The notes under the pieces: model-generated
Told to the model about the DNA's origin: nothing
Database searches by the model: none
What the model saw: only the letters and a program-made list of their open reading frames with translations
Program-made: the position numbers and the translations under genes
Assembly: GCA_008107755.1 (NCBI GenBank)
Contig: VIRH01000044.1
Location: 48,016-112,015 of the forward strand
DNA from: Rhodobacterales bacterium
GTDB taxonomy: Bacteria; Pseudomonadota; Alphaproteobacteria; Rhizobiales; Stappiaceae
Reading direction: 5' to 3'
Length of the DNA: 64,000 bases
Part shown: positions 8,650 through 15,395 of the stretch, in pieces
Numbering within the stretch: position 1 is the first letter of the stretch
Layout: each line of letters begins with the position of its first letter

Positions 8650-9897
8650 TCAGTCCCTCTGTCTCGCAGCATGGAGGAGGTCGTCGGTTGAGGTGAATTT
8701 CCGCCGGCAGCGGGATGGCGCGGCAAGGGCCTGTTCCGCCGCGTCGATGCGTTGCCAGCCGGCGAAGTCGATCAGCTCGGGGAGGCCCGCGAAGATCTCG
8801 TTGCCGACACGTGCCGGATCAATGCTGAGCTCTTTCAGGATCATGGCAGCGGTCGCCTGTGCGTCGGAGCGGCTTTGCGCGATGGTGCCGCGTGGTCCAT
8901 GTCGAAACCAGCCGGCGCCATATAGACCGTCATCCAGTTTGCCATCGGGAAGGGCGCCGCCGGAAAGCAACGCCTCCCGGCCCAGGTCGCCGGCGGACGC
9001 AAAGCCGATGGCGGTAATGATCGATGTCGCCTTGATGACATCCCTGCCGCCCGTGCCTTCCACCGCAAGCCCGGTGACGCGGTCCACTCCCTCAATGGCA
9101 GTCGGCTGCAGTCCGAAGCGGAAGACCACACGGACAGGGCCTTCGCCATGACCATCGATATCGGTCAGTGCCTGTTGGCGTTTCTGCGTGTCCGGATCGT
9201 CGGACGGCGCGAATTTCTCGACTTCGATGCTGACATTCGACAGCTTGCCGAGTTCCCGCACCATCACCGGGTCGAACTTTGCGTGCGCAGCGGGCGAGCG
9301 GCCGACGATCGTCAGACGTTCAATGCGGTTTGCTGCCAGCCATGCGGTTGGGCCCGGCCCCAGGTCCGAACCGTCGAGCTCCGCGGGCGTCTTGCACATG
9401 AGACGCAGCAGATCGAGGGCGACATTTCCGTTGCCCAGGATCACGGGATGAGATCCGAGGTCCGGCAGGGACACAGCCTGCGGGTGCTCGTTGAGTGCGC
9501 GTGTCAACTTGGCGGAGCCATGAACGCCAGGCAGATCCTCACCGGGAATATTCAAACGCCGGTCTGCGGAAAGCCCCGCTGCCAGAACCGTTGCGTCGTA
9601 GGCCGCGCGCAGCTGCTCAAGCGGCACATCCCGGCCGATCCGCAGATTGCCGAAGAAGCGGGCGCCCTGGCGCTCGAAGATGCGGGAAAACTGGCGTGTC
9701 ACGGCCTTCGTGCCCTGATGATCGGCGGCGACGCCGTAACGAGCTAGCCCGAAGGGGACGGGGAGGGCGTCGATCAGGTCAACCTGCAGATCCGGGCGGC
9801 TCTTCAGCAGAGCCTGTGCCAGATAACATCCGGAGGGACCGGCTCCCACGATCGCTATCTTGCCTGACACTATGATGGAGCCCCTCGTCTCAGCCAT
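8650..9897 (-). CDS. Adrenodoxin-reductase-like FAD/NADPH oxidoreductase
   Basis: FprA/adrenodoxin-type ferredoxin(flavodoxin)-NADP reductase, about 415 residues from the ATG at 9897 (GTG at 9870 is an equally good start; the frame extends to 9963). FAD-binding AIVGAGPSGCYLAQ near the N-terminus, PVPFGLARYGVAADH which follows the FAD site in this family, and the NADP-binding VILGNGNVALDLLR are visible, as is the terminal AIGFAS segment. Not the glutamate synthase small subunit: no cysteine clusters. It should reduce the adjacent flavodoxin at the expense of NADPH. Transcribed away from the Rieske genes across a short palindromic control region. Confidence 0.85.
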   Translation of the reverse strand: MAETRGSIIVSGKIAIVGAGPSGCYLAQALLKSRPDLQVDLIDALPVPFGLARYGVAADHQGTKAVTRQFSRIFERQGARFFGNLRIGRDVPLEQLRAAYDATVLAAGLSADRRLNIPGEDLPGVHGSAKLTRALNEHPQAVSLPDLGSHPVILGNGNVALDLLRLMCKTPAELDGSDLGPGPTAWLAANRIERLTIVGRSPAAHAKFDPVMVRELGKLSNVSIEVEKFAPSDDPDTQKRQQALTDIDGHGEGPVRVVFRFGLQPTAIEGVDRVTGLAVEGTGGRDVIKATSIITAIGFASAGDLGREALLSGGALPDGKLDDGLYGAGWFRHGPRGTIAQSRSDAQATAAMILKELSIDPARVGNEIFAGLPELIDFAGWQRIDAAEQALAAPSRCRRKFTSTDDLLHAARQRD

Positions 9898-9985
9898 CCG
9901 CAGACGGACACCTGCCGCAGGCAGCTCCGTAAAACTGTCCTGAGGGGATATCCCTGCTTGCATTCAGCCAGCCCGTCCCGGCCGA

Positions 9986-10013
9986 TTGACTCCATTCGAG
10001 AATGAAGTATGTT
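9986..10013 (+). promoter_or_regulatory. Candidate sigma70 promoter of the split Rieske genes
   Basis: TTGACT (9986-9991), 16-base spacer, TATGTT (10008-10013). The minus-10 element overlaps the palindrome at 10011-10025, which would let a repressor block the polymerase. Confidence 0.4.
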
Positions 10014-10025
10014 CGATATTCGAAC
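10011..10025. promoter_or_regulatory. Candidate IclR operator in the divergent redox/oxygenase promoter
   Basis: GTTCGATATTCGAAC, a palindrome with arms GTTCG/CGAAC, with a third half-site ATGTTCG at 10028-10034 in direct repeat with 10009-10015. A 15-bp sequence at 13707-13721 in front of the TRAP genes matches it at 11 of 15 positions, including the core CGATA-N-TCG. The IclR gene at 12810 lies between the two, which makes it the likely binder. Confidence 0.5.
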
Positions 10026-10112
10026 TTATGTTCGTATAACGCACATATTCTTAGTCGTAAATCAGATTGTGTCAATCAACGAAACGCGCAGCGCAGAGAG
10101 AGTGGAACGACT

Positions 10113-10550
10113 ATGGGGGCTGTCATGGAGAAAAGCACGGAAGAGACGAATGCGACGCCGCCGGATGCATGGGTCAGGGCGGCTCTTGCAAGCGACCTGG
10201 ACATCCCGCGTCCTGTCATTCCGATCACCCTGTTCGGGCAGTCTCTTGTTCTTTTCCGTGACGACGAGGGCGAACTCGGACTGATCGGCCGCCATTGCCC
10301 GCACAGGGGCGCGGATCTGTGTTTCGGCCGACGCGAGGACAATGGTCTTCGCTGCCCCTTCCACGGCTGGCACTTCGACCGCACGGGTCAGTGCGTCGAA
10401 CAGCCTGCCGAGCCGGAGGATTCCACCATGTACAAGACTATCAAGCTTCCCAGCTATCCGCTGATGGAAAAAGATGGTGTCATCTTCACCTATATGGGCA
10501 GGGGCGAGCCGGACGATGACACGGCCTTTGCCGATCCGTCCCTCACCTGA
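10113..10550 (+). CDS. Stand-alone Rieske [2Fe-2S] protein of a split ring-hydroxylating oxygenase
   Basis: 145 residues that correspond to the N-terminal Rieske domain of phthalate-4,5-dioxygenase-family oxygenases. Cluster ligands are complete: C62-P-H64-R-G and C81-P-F-H84-G-W, spaced 16 residues apart, followed by GRGEPDD, where the family's linker to the catalytic domain would begin; the protein then stops. The ATG at 10113 is used; ATG at 10125 with GGGGG upstream is an alternative, and the frame also runs back to 10002 through the operator. The next gene supplies the catalytic domain. It could be called a Rieske ferredoxin, but its resemblance to the oxygenase N-terminus argues for a split subunit. 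Confidence 0.85.
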   Translation: MGAVMEKSTEETNATPPDAWVRAALASDLDIPRPVIPITLFGQSLVLFRDDEGELGLIGRHCPHRGADLCFGRREDNGLRCPFHGWHFDRTGQCVEQPAEPEDSTMYKTIKLPSYPLMEKDGVIFTYMGRGEPDDDTAFADPSLT

Positions 10551-10613
10551 GCCACTTGCACATTGACGTGCCGGCGATGCATCGGGCGCGCCGAGAGATC
10601 GAAGGACAATCAC

Positions 10614-11840
10614 ATGATCACTCAGAAGCTGAACGATCAGATTACCCGCGTCGGACCGGGAACCTCCGCCGGCGAAGTGTTGCGCCGATACTGGCAGCCG
10701 GCCGCCCTCGTCGATGAGCTCACCGAGGAGCGCGCCCTCGTTCCTGTCAACCTGCTCGGAGAACGGCTGGTGCTTCTGCGCCAGCAGGACGGCAATCTCG
10801 TCCTGAAGACCCGCATCGCATCGGCAGATGAAGCCCCGGCCTTCTATCCGGAGCCGGATGCGATCGAGATCGTGGAAGACAGCCCGGCCTATCCCGTGAT
10901 CGAGAAGAAGGGCATGTACTTCGCCTACATGGGCCCGGGCGAACCGCCCGCTTTTGCAAACTTCGACTGCTTTCGCGCACCCGACAGCCATGTCTTCGCC
11001 TTCAAGGGACTGTGGCAATGCAACTGGTTGCAGGCGCTGGAGGTGGGCATCGATCCGTCGCATGCCTCCTTCCTGCATCGCTTCCTGCAGGACGAAGACC
11101 CGGAAAACAGCTACGGCCGGCAGTTCCGCGACAAGGCGGCCCACACGGACATGCCGATGACCCAGGTCCTGCGCGAATATCCGCGCCCGGACATCGAAGT
11201 CGAGGAAACGGATTTCGGCCTCAAGATCACGGCCCTGCGGCACATGGATAATGATCTGACCCATGTGCGGGTCACCAACCAGATCTTCCCGGAAGCGATC
11301 TGCATCCCCATGTCGCGGGAAATGACGATCACGCAGTGGCACGTGCCGATCGATGATGAGAACTGCTACTGGTACTCACTCTTCACCAGTTTCGCCAAGC
11401 CGGTCGACAAGCAGGTCATGCGTGAGCAGCGGCTGACGGAGCATCGGCTGCCCGACTACGCCCCTTTGAAGAACCGCGCCAACGACTACCATTTCGACCC
11501 GGAAGAACAAGCATCGCTGACGTACACGGGCATGGGGCTCGACATCAATGTGCATGACCAGTGGGCGGTCGAAAGCATGGGCTCCATCCAGGACCGGACC
11601 CGCGAGCACCTGGGGCGCGGCGACGCGGCCATCGTCCGCTACCGCCTGATGCTGCGCAAGGCAATCAAGGCGGTCGAAACCAGTCGCGAGGGCGCGCTTC
11701 CCATGCGCGATGAGGCAACCACCGCCATCGTGGGGCCGCTGTCCAATGACGCCATCACCGCTACGGGGGAGTGGCTGGCGGCCAGTCAGGCAGCCGATCA
11801 CGAGCGCCGCGCCGAGTGTCCGTGGGATGCGACGGTCTGA
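10614..11840 (+). CDS. Rieske-type oxygenase catalytic subunit lacking the Rieske cluster ligands
   Basis: 408 residues of the phthalate-dioxygenase family. The N-terminus keeps the family opening (TRVGPGTSAGEVLRRYWQP, residues 11-29) and the strand VNLLGERLVLLRQQDGNL, but the part that should carry CxH and CxxH is replaced by a short acidic stretch, and the chain rejoins the family at YPVIEKKGMYFAYMGPGEPP (93-112). The mononuclear iron site is intact: E143-x3-D147-x2-H150-x4-H155, and the C-terminal ESMGSIQDRTREHLG segment is present. Start at 10614 follows GAAGGA. The Rieske cluster must therefore come from the protein at 10113-10550. Substrate unknown; probably an aromatic acid or glutamylated amine. 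Confidence 0.88.
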   Translation: MITQKLNDQITRVGPGTSAGEVLRRYWQPAALVDELTEERALVPVNLLGERLVLLRQQDGNLVLKTRIASADEAPAFYPEPDAIEIVEDSPAYPVIEKKGMYFAYMGPGEPPAFANFDCFRAPDSHVFAFKGLWQCNWLQALEVGIDPSHASFLHRFLQDEDPENSYGRQFRDKAAHTDMPMTQVLREYPRPDIEVEETDFGLKITALRHMDNDLTHVRVTNQIFPEAICIPMSREMTITQWHVPIDDENCYWYSLFTSFAKPVDKQVMREQRLTEHRLPDYAPLKNRANDYHFDPEEQASLTYTGMGLDINVHDQWAVESMGSIQDRTREHLGRGDAAIVRYRLMLRKAIKAVETSREGALPMRDEATTAIVGPLSNDAITATGEWLAASQAADHERRAECPWDATV

Positions 11841-11855
11841 AACACGCAAGTGCCG

Positions 11856-11883
11856 CCGGACGGAGAAAGCCCGTCCGGTTTTT
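11856..11883 (+). terminator. Rho-independent terminator after the oxygenase gene
   Basis: CCGGACGG, seven-base loop, CCGTCCGG, then TTTTT. A textbook terminator 15 bases after the oxygenase stop; the next gene, starting at 11903, must use read-through or its own promoter. Confidence 0.85.
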
Positions 11884-11902
11884 CAGTTTGACAGCGGAGT
11901 GA

Positions 11903-12634
11903 ATGACCATCGCCTGTGATCCGGAACTGCGTTCGCTCAGCGGACGCCCGTTCGAAGATATCCTCGACGGATATTTCCCGTTGCGCGAAAGCGTGAGGCA
12001 GCTTCTGCAGCGTCAGGGGTTCAAGGCCATGTGGATCACCCTTCTGCAAGCGCCTATCATGCACATTGAGGGGCTGGCACCCGAGGCGCCCGTGCCGCTG
12101 CACCTGCGCAAGATCTATTCCGGCATGATCGATCACATGCTTCTGCTTGCCGTTTCATCCGCGCCCGATGGGGCCGGTGGGACGGGAGAGATGCAGCTAT
12201 CTGGTAAAGGAGACTGGTTCTTCGCAGAGGCAGAAGAGGATCGTGACGTCTTTCCCGATCTCATTCGGCTCGGAGAACCGGCGTTCGTGCGCGGGATTGG
12301 CATCTCCGGATTTGAGACAGAAAACGAAAAAACCGGTCTTGCACTGACTCAGACCGACAGCCGCGAACGGTCCATTCAGGCCGCTACTGCCCGGCTTGGC
12401 TGGACGGGCGGGCTGGGCTTCCGCCTTGGATCAGCCGAAGGCGCCATCTGTCGGCGATCAGGCCTGGACGGCCAGTTCATCCCTTTCGGATCGGTTCCCG
12501 GCGCGTTCCAGGACCGGCCCGAAGAATGGCCTTTGCCCTTGCCGGACTTCCTGAGACCCGCCAGCTGGCTTTTGCTTGATACCAGCCAGGGCGCGTTTGA
12601 TCGCGAAACGCAGGAAGTGGCAATGCGCCTCTGA
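11903..12634 (+). CDS. Uncharacterised 243-residue protein of the oxygenase cluster
   Basis: I do not recognise this protein. It is soluble, acidic, without signal peptide, membrane segments or metal-binding cysteine pattern. The N-terminal half has regularly spaced leucines and aromatic residues (DILDGYFPLRESVRQLLQ near 19-36) and a helix-like YSGMIDHMLLLAVSS near 73; the C-terminal half is rich in Gly, Phe and Asp/Glu. GGAG precedes the ATG. It sits between the oxygenase and the IclR gene on the same strand, so it probably belongs to the pathway, either as an enzyme acting on the oxygenation product or as an accessory protein. Its tail overlaps the longest reading of the iclR frame but not the chosen iclR start. 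Confidence 0.6.
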   Translation: MTIACDPELRSLSGRPFEDILDGYFPLRESVRQLLQRQGFKAMWITLLQAPIMHIEGLAPEAPVPLHLRKIYSGMIDHMLLLAVSSAPDGAGGTGEMQLSGKGDWFFAEAEEDRDVFPDLIRLGEPAFVRGIGISGFETENEKTGLALTQTDSRERSIQAATARLGWTGGLGFRLGSAEGAICRRSGLDGQFIPFGSVPGAFQDRPEEWPLPLPDFLRPASWLLLDTSQGAFDRETQEVAMRL

Positions 12635-12710
12635 CGCTGCCTTTGTAGCCAGTGCTCGAAACCTCCCGATCCGGCGTCTTCTTGTGTTTTTGCAGGCCGA
12701 CCCATTTATT

Positions 12711-12727
12711 GTCACGCAAATCGTGAC
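12711..12727. promoter_or_regulatory. Perfect inverted repeat upstream of iclR
   Basis: GTCACG, five bases, CGTGAC, between the unknown gene and the iclR start. Location suggests an autoregulatory operator; its sequence differs from the candidate IclR sites at 10011 and 13707, so another regulator is possible. Confidence 0.4.
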
Positions 12728-12809
12728 TATTCAGAGTGACGTAGAAGCAAGCACACAAGTGGACCGGACCGGCAATGCCGACGCGGGCCGCCAAAAGGAG
12801 CAGCCAGAC

Positions 12810-13589
12810 ATGCAGGCGGACGCCGGGGAGCGCAAGATTCAGGACCGTGACATCTCCCTGACCTTTGCAAAGGGCATGGCGGTCTTGAAGGCGTTCGACA
12901 CGAGCTCGACCCATCTGACCCTGCCGCAGATCGCCAAGATAACGGGACTGGACCGGGCCACGACGCGCCGACTGGTGCTGACCCTCGTGCACCTTGGCTA
13001 TGTCAAACAGGAAGACAGGGTGTTTTCCCTGACGCCGCGCATTCTGGTGCTGGCGGGCGGCTTCCTGCAGGGTCGCCAGTTCGGCAAGACCATCGAGCCG
13101 GTCATGCGCAGTTTCTCCAACCAGATCTCGGAGCCGATTTCGATGGCGATGGTGGATGGCGATCAGGCTGTCTATGTTGCCCACGCCGGAGCAAAGGCCA
13201 ATTCCGTCAGCATCGGATTTACCGTCGGCTCCAGGCTGCCCCTGCTCAGCAGCGCCATCGGCCGCGCGCTCCTGGCCGGATTTCCCGCAGCGGAAGCCGA
13301 AGAACTGATCGCCTCGGCGCCGCTGACGCCTTATACGGATGTCACCAACCTCGACCGGGCCTCCATTTCAGCTGACGTGGCGGAGATTTCGCGTCGCGGA
13401 TATTCCTCTGTCATTGGCGAATTCGAGGCCGGGGTCGCGGCCATAGCGGTCCCCATCCGCTCGGACAATGCCGAACCCGGCGCGATCGGCGTTTCAGGGG
13501 ACGCCTCGCGTTTCGAAGATCCGCAAGTGAGGCAGAACATCATTGCCACACTGCGCGAGTGCGCCAAGGTGCTCGCAGGTCTGCTTTGA
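12810..13589 (+). CDS. IclR-family transcriptional regulator of the oxygenase/TRAP cluster
   Basis: 259 residues of the PcaR/PobR-like branch of IclR: N-terminal helix-turn-helix (LTLPQIAKITGLDRATTRRLVLTLVHLGYV), then the IclR effector domain with RALLAGFPAAEAEELIA and GYSSVIGEFEAGVAAIAVPI. The ATG at 12810 follows AAAAGGAG; the open frame upstream to 12576 overlaps the previous gene and lacks a ribosome site. PcaR/PobR regulators respond to aromatic acids such as protocatechuate or 4-hydroxybenzoate, which fits a carboxylate imported by TRAP and a Rieske oxygenase. Probable targets are the two related palindromes at 10011 and 13707. Confidence 0.9.
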   Translation: MQADAGERKIQDRDISLTFAKGMAVLKAFDTSSTHLTLPQIAKITGLDRATTRRLVLTLVHLGYVKQEDRVFSLTPRILVLAGGFLQGRQFGKTIEPVMRSFSNQISEPISMAMVDGDQAVYVAHAGAKANSVSIGFTVGSRLPLLSSAIGRALLAGFPAAEAEELIASAPLTPYTDVTNLDRASISADVAEISRRGYSSVIGEFEAGVAAIAVPIRSDNAEPGAIGVSGDASRFEDPQVRQNIIATLRECAKVLAGLL

Positions 13590-13657
13590 GCGGCAATTGG
13601 CGATTGCCAATCATCTATGCATGCCTAAAAAAGCAACGCGAAACTGGAAGGTTTCGT

Positions 13658-13685
13658 TTGACAGCGAAGGCTTGGATGATACCAT
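13658..13685 (+). promoter_or_regulatory. Candidate promoter of the TRAP operon
   Basis: TTGACA (13658-13663), 16-base spacer, TACCAT (13680-13685), about 80 bases before dctP. The palindrome at 13707-13721 lies just downstream, a position suited to repression. Confidence 0.4.
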
Positions 13686-13706
13686 TTGATCAATAAACAA
13701 TAATTT

Positions 13707-13721
13707 GCGCGATAATCGCAC
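13707..13721. promoter_or_regulatory. Candidate IclR operator before the TRAP operon
   Basis: GCGCGATAATCGCAC, with perfect core arms GCGAT/ATCGC. It matches the palindrome in the redox/oxygenase promoter (10011-10025) at 11 of 15 positions. Confidence 0.5.
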
Positions 13722-13763
13722 AACTTTGATGCGAGTGCTATCACCAACCATTCGGGGAATTCC

Positions 13764-14777
13764 ATGAAATTCAAAGTCCTATCCGCAACGCTTGTCTCCC
13801 TCGGCCTGTTCGCCACGGCATCAAAGGCCGAGACGCTTCGCTATGCTCACTTCATGCCGGCACAGAGCTGGCAGCAGAGCACCATGTTTGAAGCCTGGGC
13901 GGATGCTGTCGACAAGGAGTCCGACGGCGAACTGAGCGTGAAGATCTTCCCGGCCCAGACACTCGGCAAGGCCCCCAGCGGCTACGACAACGCGAAGAAT
14001 GGCGTTGCCGACATTGCCTGGACGGTCCAGGGCTATACGGCCGGCCGTTTTCCGCTGAGCCAGATCATGGAACTGCCGGGTTTGTTCAAGACCGCCGAAG
14101 TCGGCTCCTGCGCCTTCCAGAAGCTTTATGAATCCGGCGCTCTCGATGAAGAATACAAGGACACCCACGTCCTCTTCGTCCACACGCATGGCCCCGGCCA
14201 GCTGCACATGGGCAACGAGCCGGTGAAGGCCCTTGGCGATCTGAAGGGTCTCAAGCTGCGCCGCCCGACTGCGGTGATCGGCACGCTTCTTGGAGAGCTG
14301 GGCGCAGAGCCTGTCGGCCTGCCTGCGCCGGCCATCTATGAAAACCTCGAACGCGGTGTGATCGACGGCTACATGCTGACCTGGGAGTCCGTGGAAGCCT
14401 TCCGTCTGGCGGAACTGACAAAATATCACACTGACTTCGGCTTCTATTCGCTCGCCTTTGTCACCACGATGAACAAGCGCAAGTATGACGCCCTCTCTCC
14501 CAAGGCCAAGGCGGCCGTGGATGCCAACTCCGGCATGAAATGGTCGCTGATCGCGGGCAAGGGGTACGACGACGCGGATGCCGCCGCCATTCAGTCCCTC
14601 AAGGACAGCTCCGAAACCTTCGAGATTCCGGAGGCGGAAATGGCGGAATGGCAGGCAGCCGCTGCCCGCGCAAAAGACATCTACCTGAGTGAACTGGATG
14701 GGAAGGGTCTTCCGGGTACGGAAACCTACAAGGCGGTCCAGGGCTACGTCAGTGAGTGTCAGTCCGAACTGAACTGA
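13764..14777 (+). CDS. dctP: TRAP transporter substrate-binding protein DctP
   Basis: 337-residue periplasmic binding protein. Signal peptide at residues 1-22 (KFKVLSATLVSLGLFATASKA, cleavage near KA/ET), then the DctP fold with FEAWADAVDKESDGELSVKIFPAQ and the conserved arginine that clamps the substrate carboxylate in LKGLKLRRPTAVIG (near residue 160). DctP proteins bind organic acids, so the substrate very probably carries a carboxylate. The gene heads a dctPQM operon and is preceded by a possible promoter and operator. It supplies the adjacent GS-like/Rieske pathway. Confidence 0.92.
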   Translation: MKFKVLSATLVSLGLFATASKAETLRYAHFMPAQSWQQSTMFEAWADAVDKESDGELSVKIFPAQTLGKAPSGYDNAKNGVADIAWTVQGYTAGRFPLSQIMELPGLFKTAEVGSCAFQKLYESGALDEEYKDTHVLFVHTHGPGQLHMGNEPVKALGDLKGLKLRRPTAVIGTLLGELGAEPVGLPAPAIYENLERGVIDGYMLTWESVEAFRLAELTKYHTDFGFYSLAFVTTMNKRKYDALSPKAKAAVDANSGMKWSLIAGKGYDDADAAAIQSLKDSSETFEIPEAEMAEWQAAAARAKDIYLSELDGKGLPGTETYKAVQGYVSECQSELN

Positions 14778-14864
14778 TCAGCAGTACTGATCGAGAGGGG
14801 CGGGGGCCCGGTGACAGTCTGCGCCGGGTTCCATCGATTTGTCGCGGGACGGGACGGAAGCGAG

Positions 14865-15395
14865 ATGAGCAGATCGGCACATCATCACGACCTCATGTCG
14901 CGGGTGGTCTCGGTCACCACGCGCGCATGCGAGGTTGTCGCAAGCACGGCCATTCTGGGGCTGTTTGGCGTGGTTGCGATCAATATCCTGATGCGGGCAC
15001 TGTTCGATGCCTCGGGCGCGGAGATCAATCTGATGATCCCCGGCGCCGTGGAACTGGCGAAATATGCGCTGTTGATCGCCGTCTTTGCCGCCCTGCCGGC
15101 TGCGCTGGAAAACGGCCTGATCCGGGTGGATGTCCTGACCGGCTTGATGTCGAGGCGCTCGCAGGCGCTCATCGACCGCTTCTGGTTCCTGGCGCTTTTT
15201 CTCTTTGTCGCCGCTCTGGTCTGGCTCTTCGCTGCGCAGGGTGTGGAAACCTGGGAGCGGGGCGAGGTCACGCAGGACTGGGGGATCCCGCTCTGGATCT
15301 TTTACATGGTCATCGCTGTTGAATGCGCAGCCTTCGCGGTGGTCTCGCTCGCCGTCACCCTCAACCCTGCCCTGATCAAATCGGAGCCGGCGTAA
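14865..15395 (+). CDS. dctQ: TRAP transporter small permease DctQ
   Basis: 176-residue small membrane subunit with four hydrophobic segments (about residues 24-46, 62-82, 101-121 and 142-164) and the family motif WLFAAQGVETWERGEVTQDWGIP before the last helix. The ATG at 14865 follows GGAAGCGAG; longer starts extend into the intergenic region. The stop and the dctM start overlap (TAATG), so the two permease subunits are co-translated and form the Na+-driven inner-membrane carrier. Confidence 0.9.
   Translation: MSRSAHHHDLMSRVVSVTTRACEVVASTAILGLFGVVAINILMRALFDASGAEINLMIPGAVELAKYALLIAVFAALPAALENGLIRVDVLTGLMSRRSQALIDRFWFLALFLFVAALVWLFAAQGVETWERGEVTQDWGIPLWIFYMVIAVECAAFAVVSLAVTLNPALIKSEPA

Noticed and set aside
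10614..11840. Oxygenase gene broken by deletion of its Rieske part
   Set aside because: The reading frame is intact on both sides of the missing segment, the iron site is complete, and a matching Rieske domain is encoded directly upstream, so a split enzyme fits better than a pseudogene. Not excluded.
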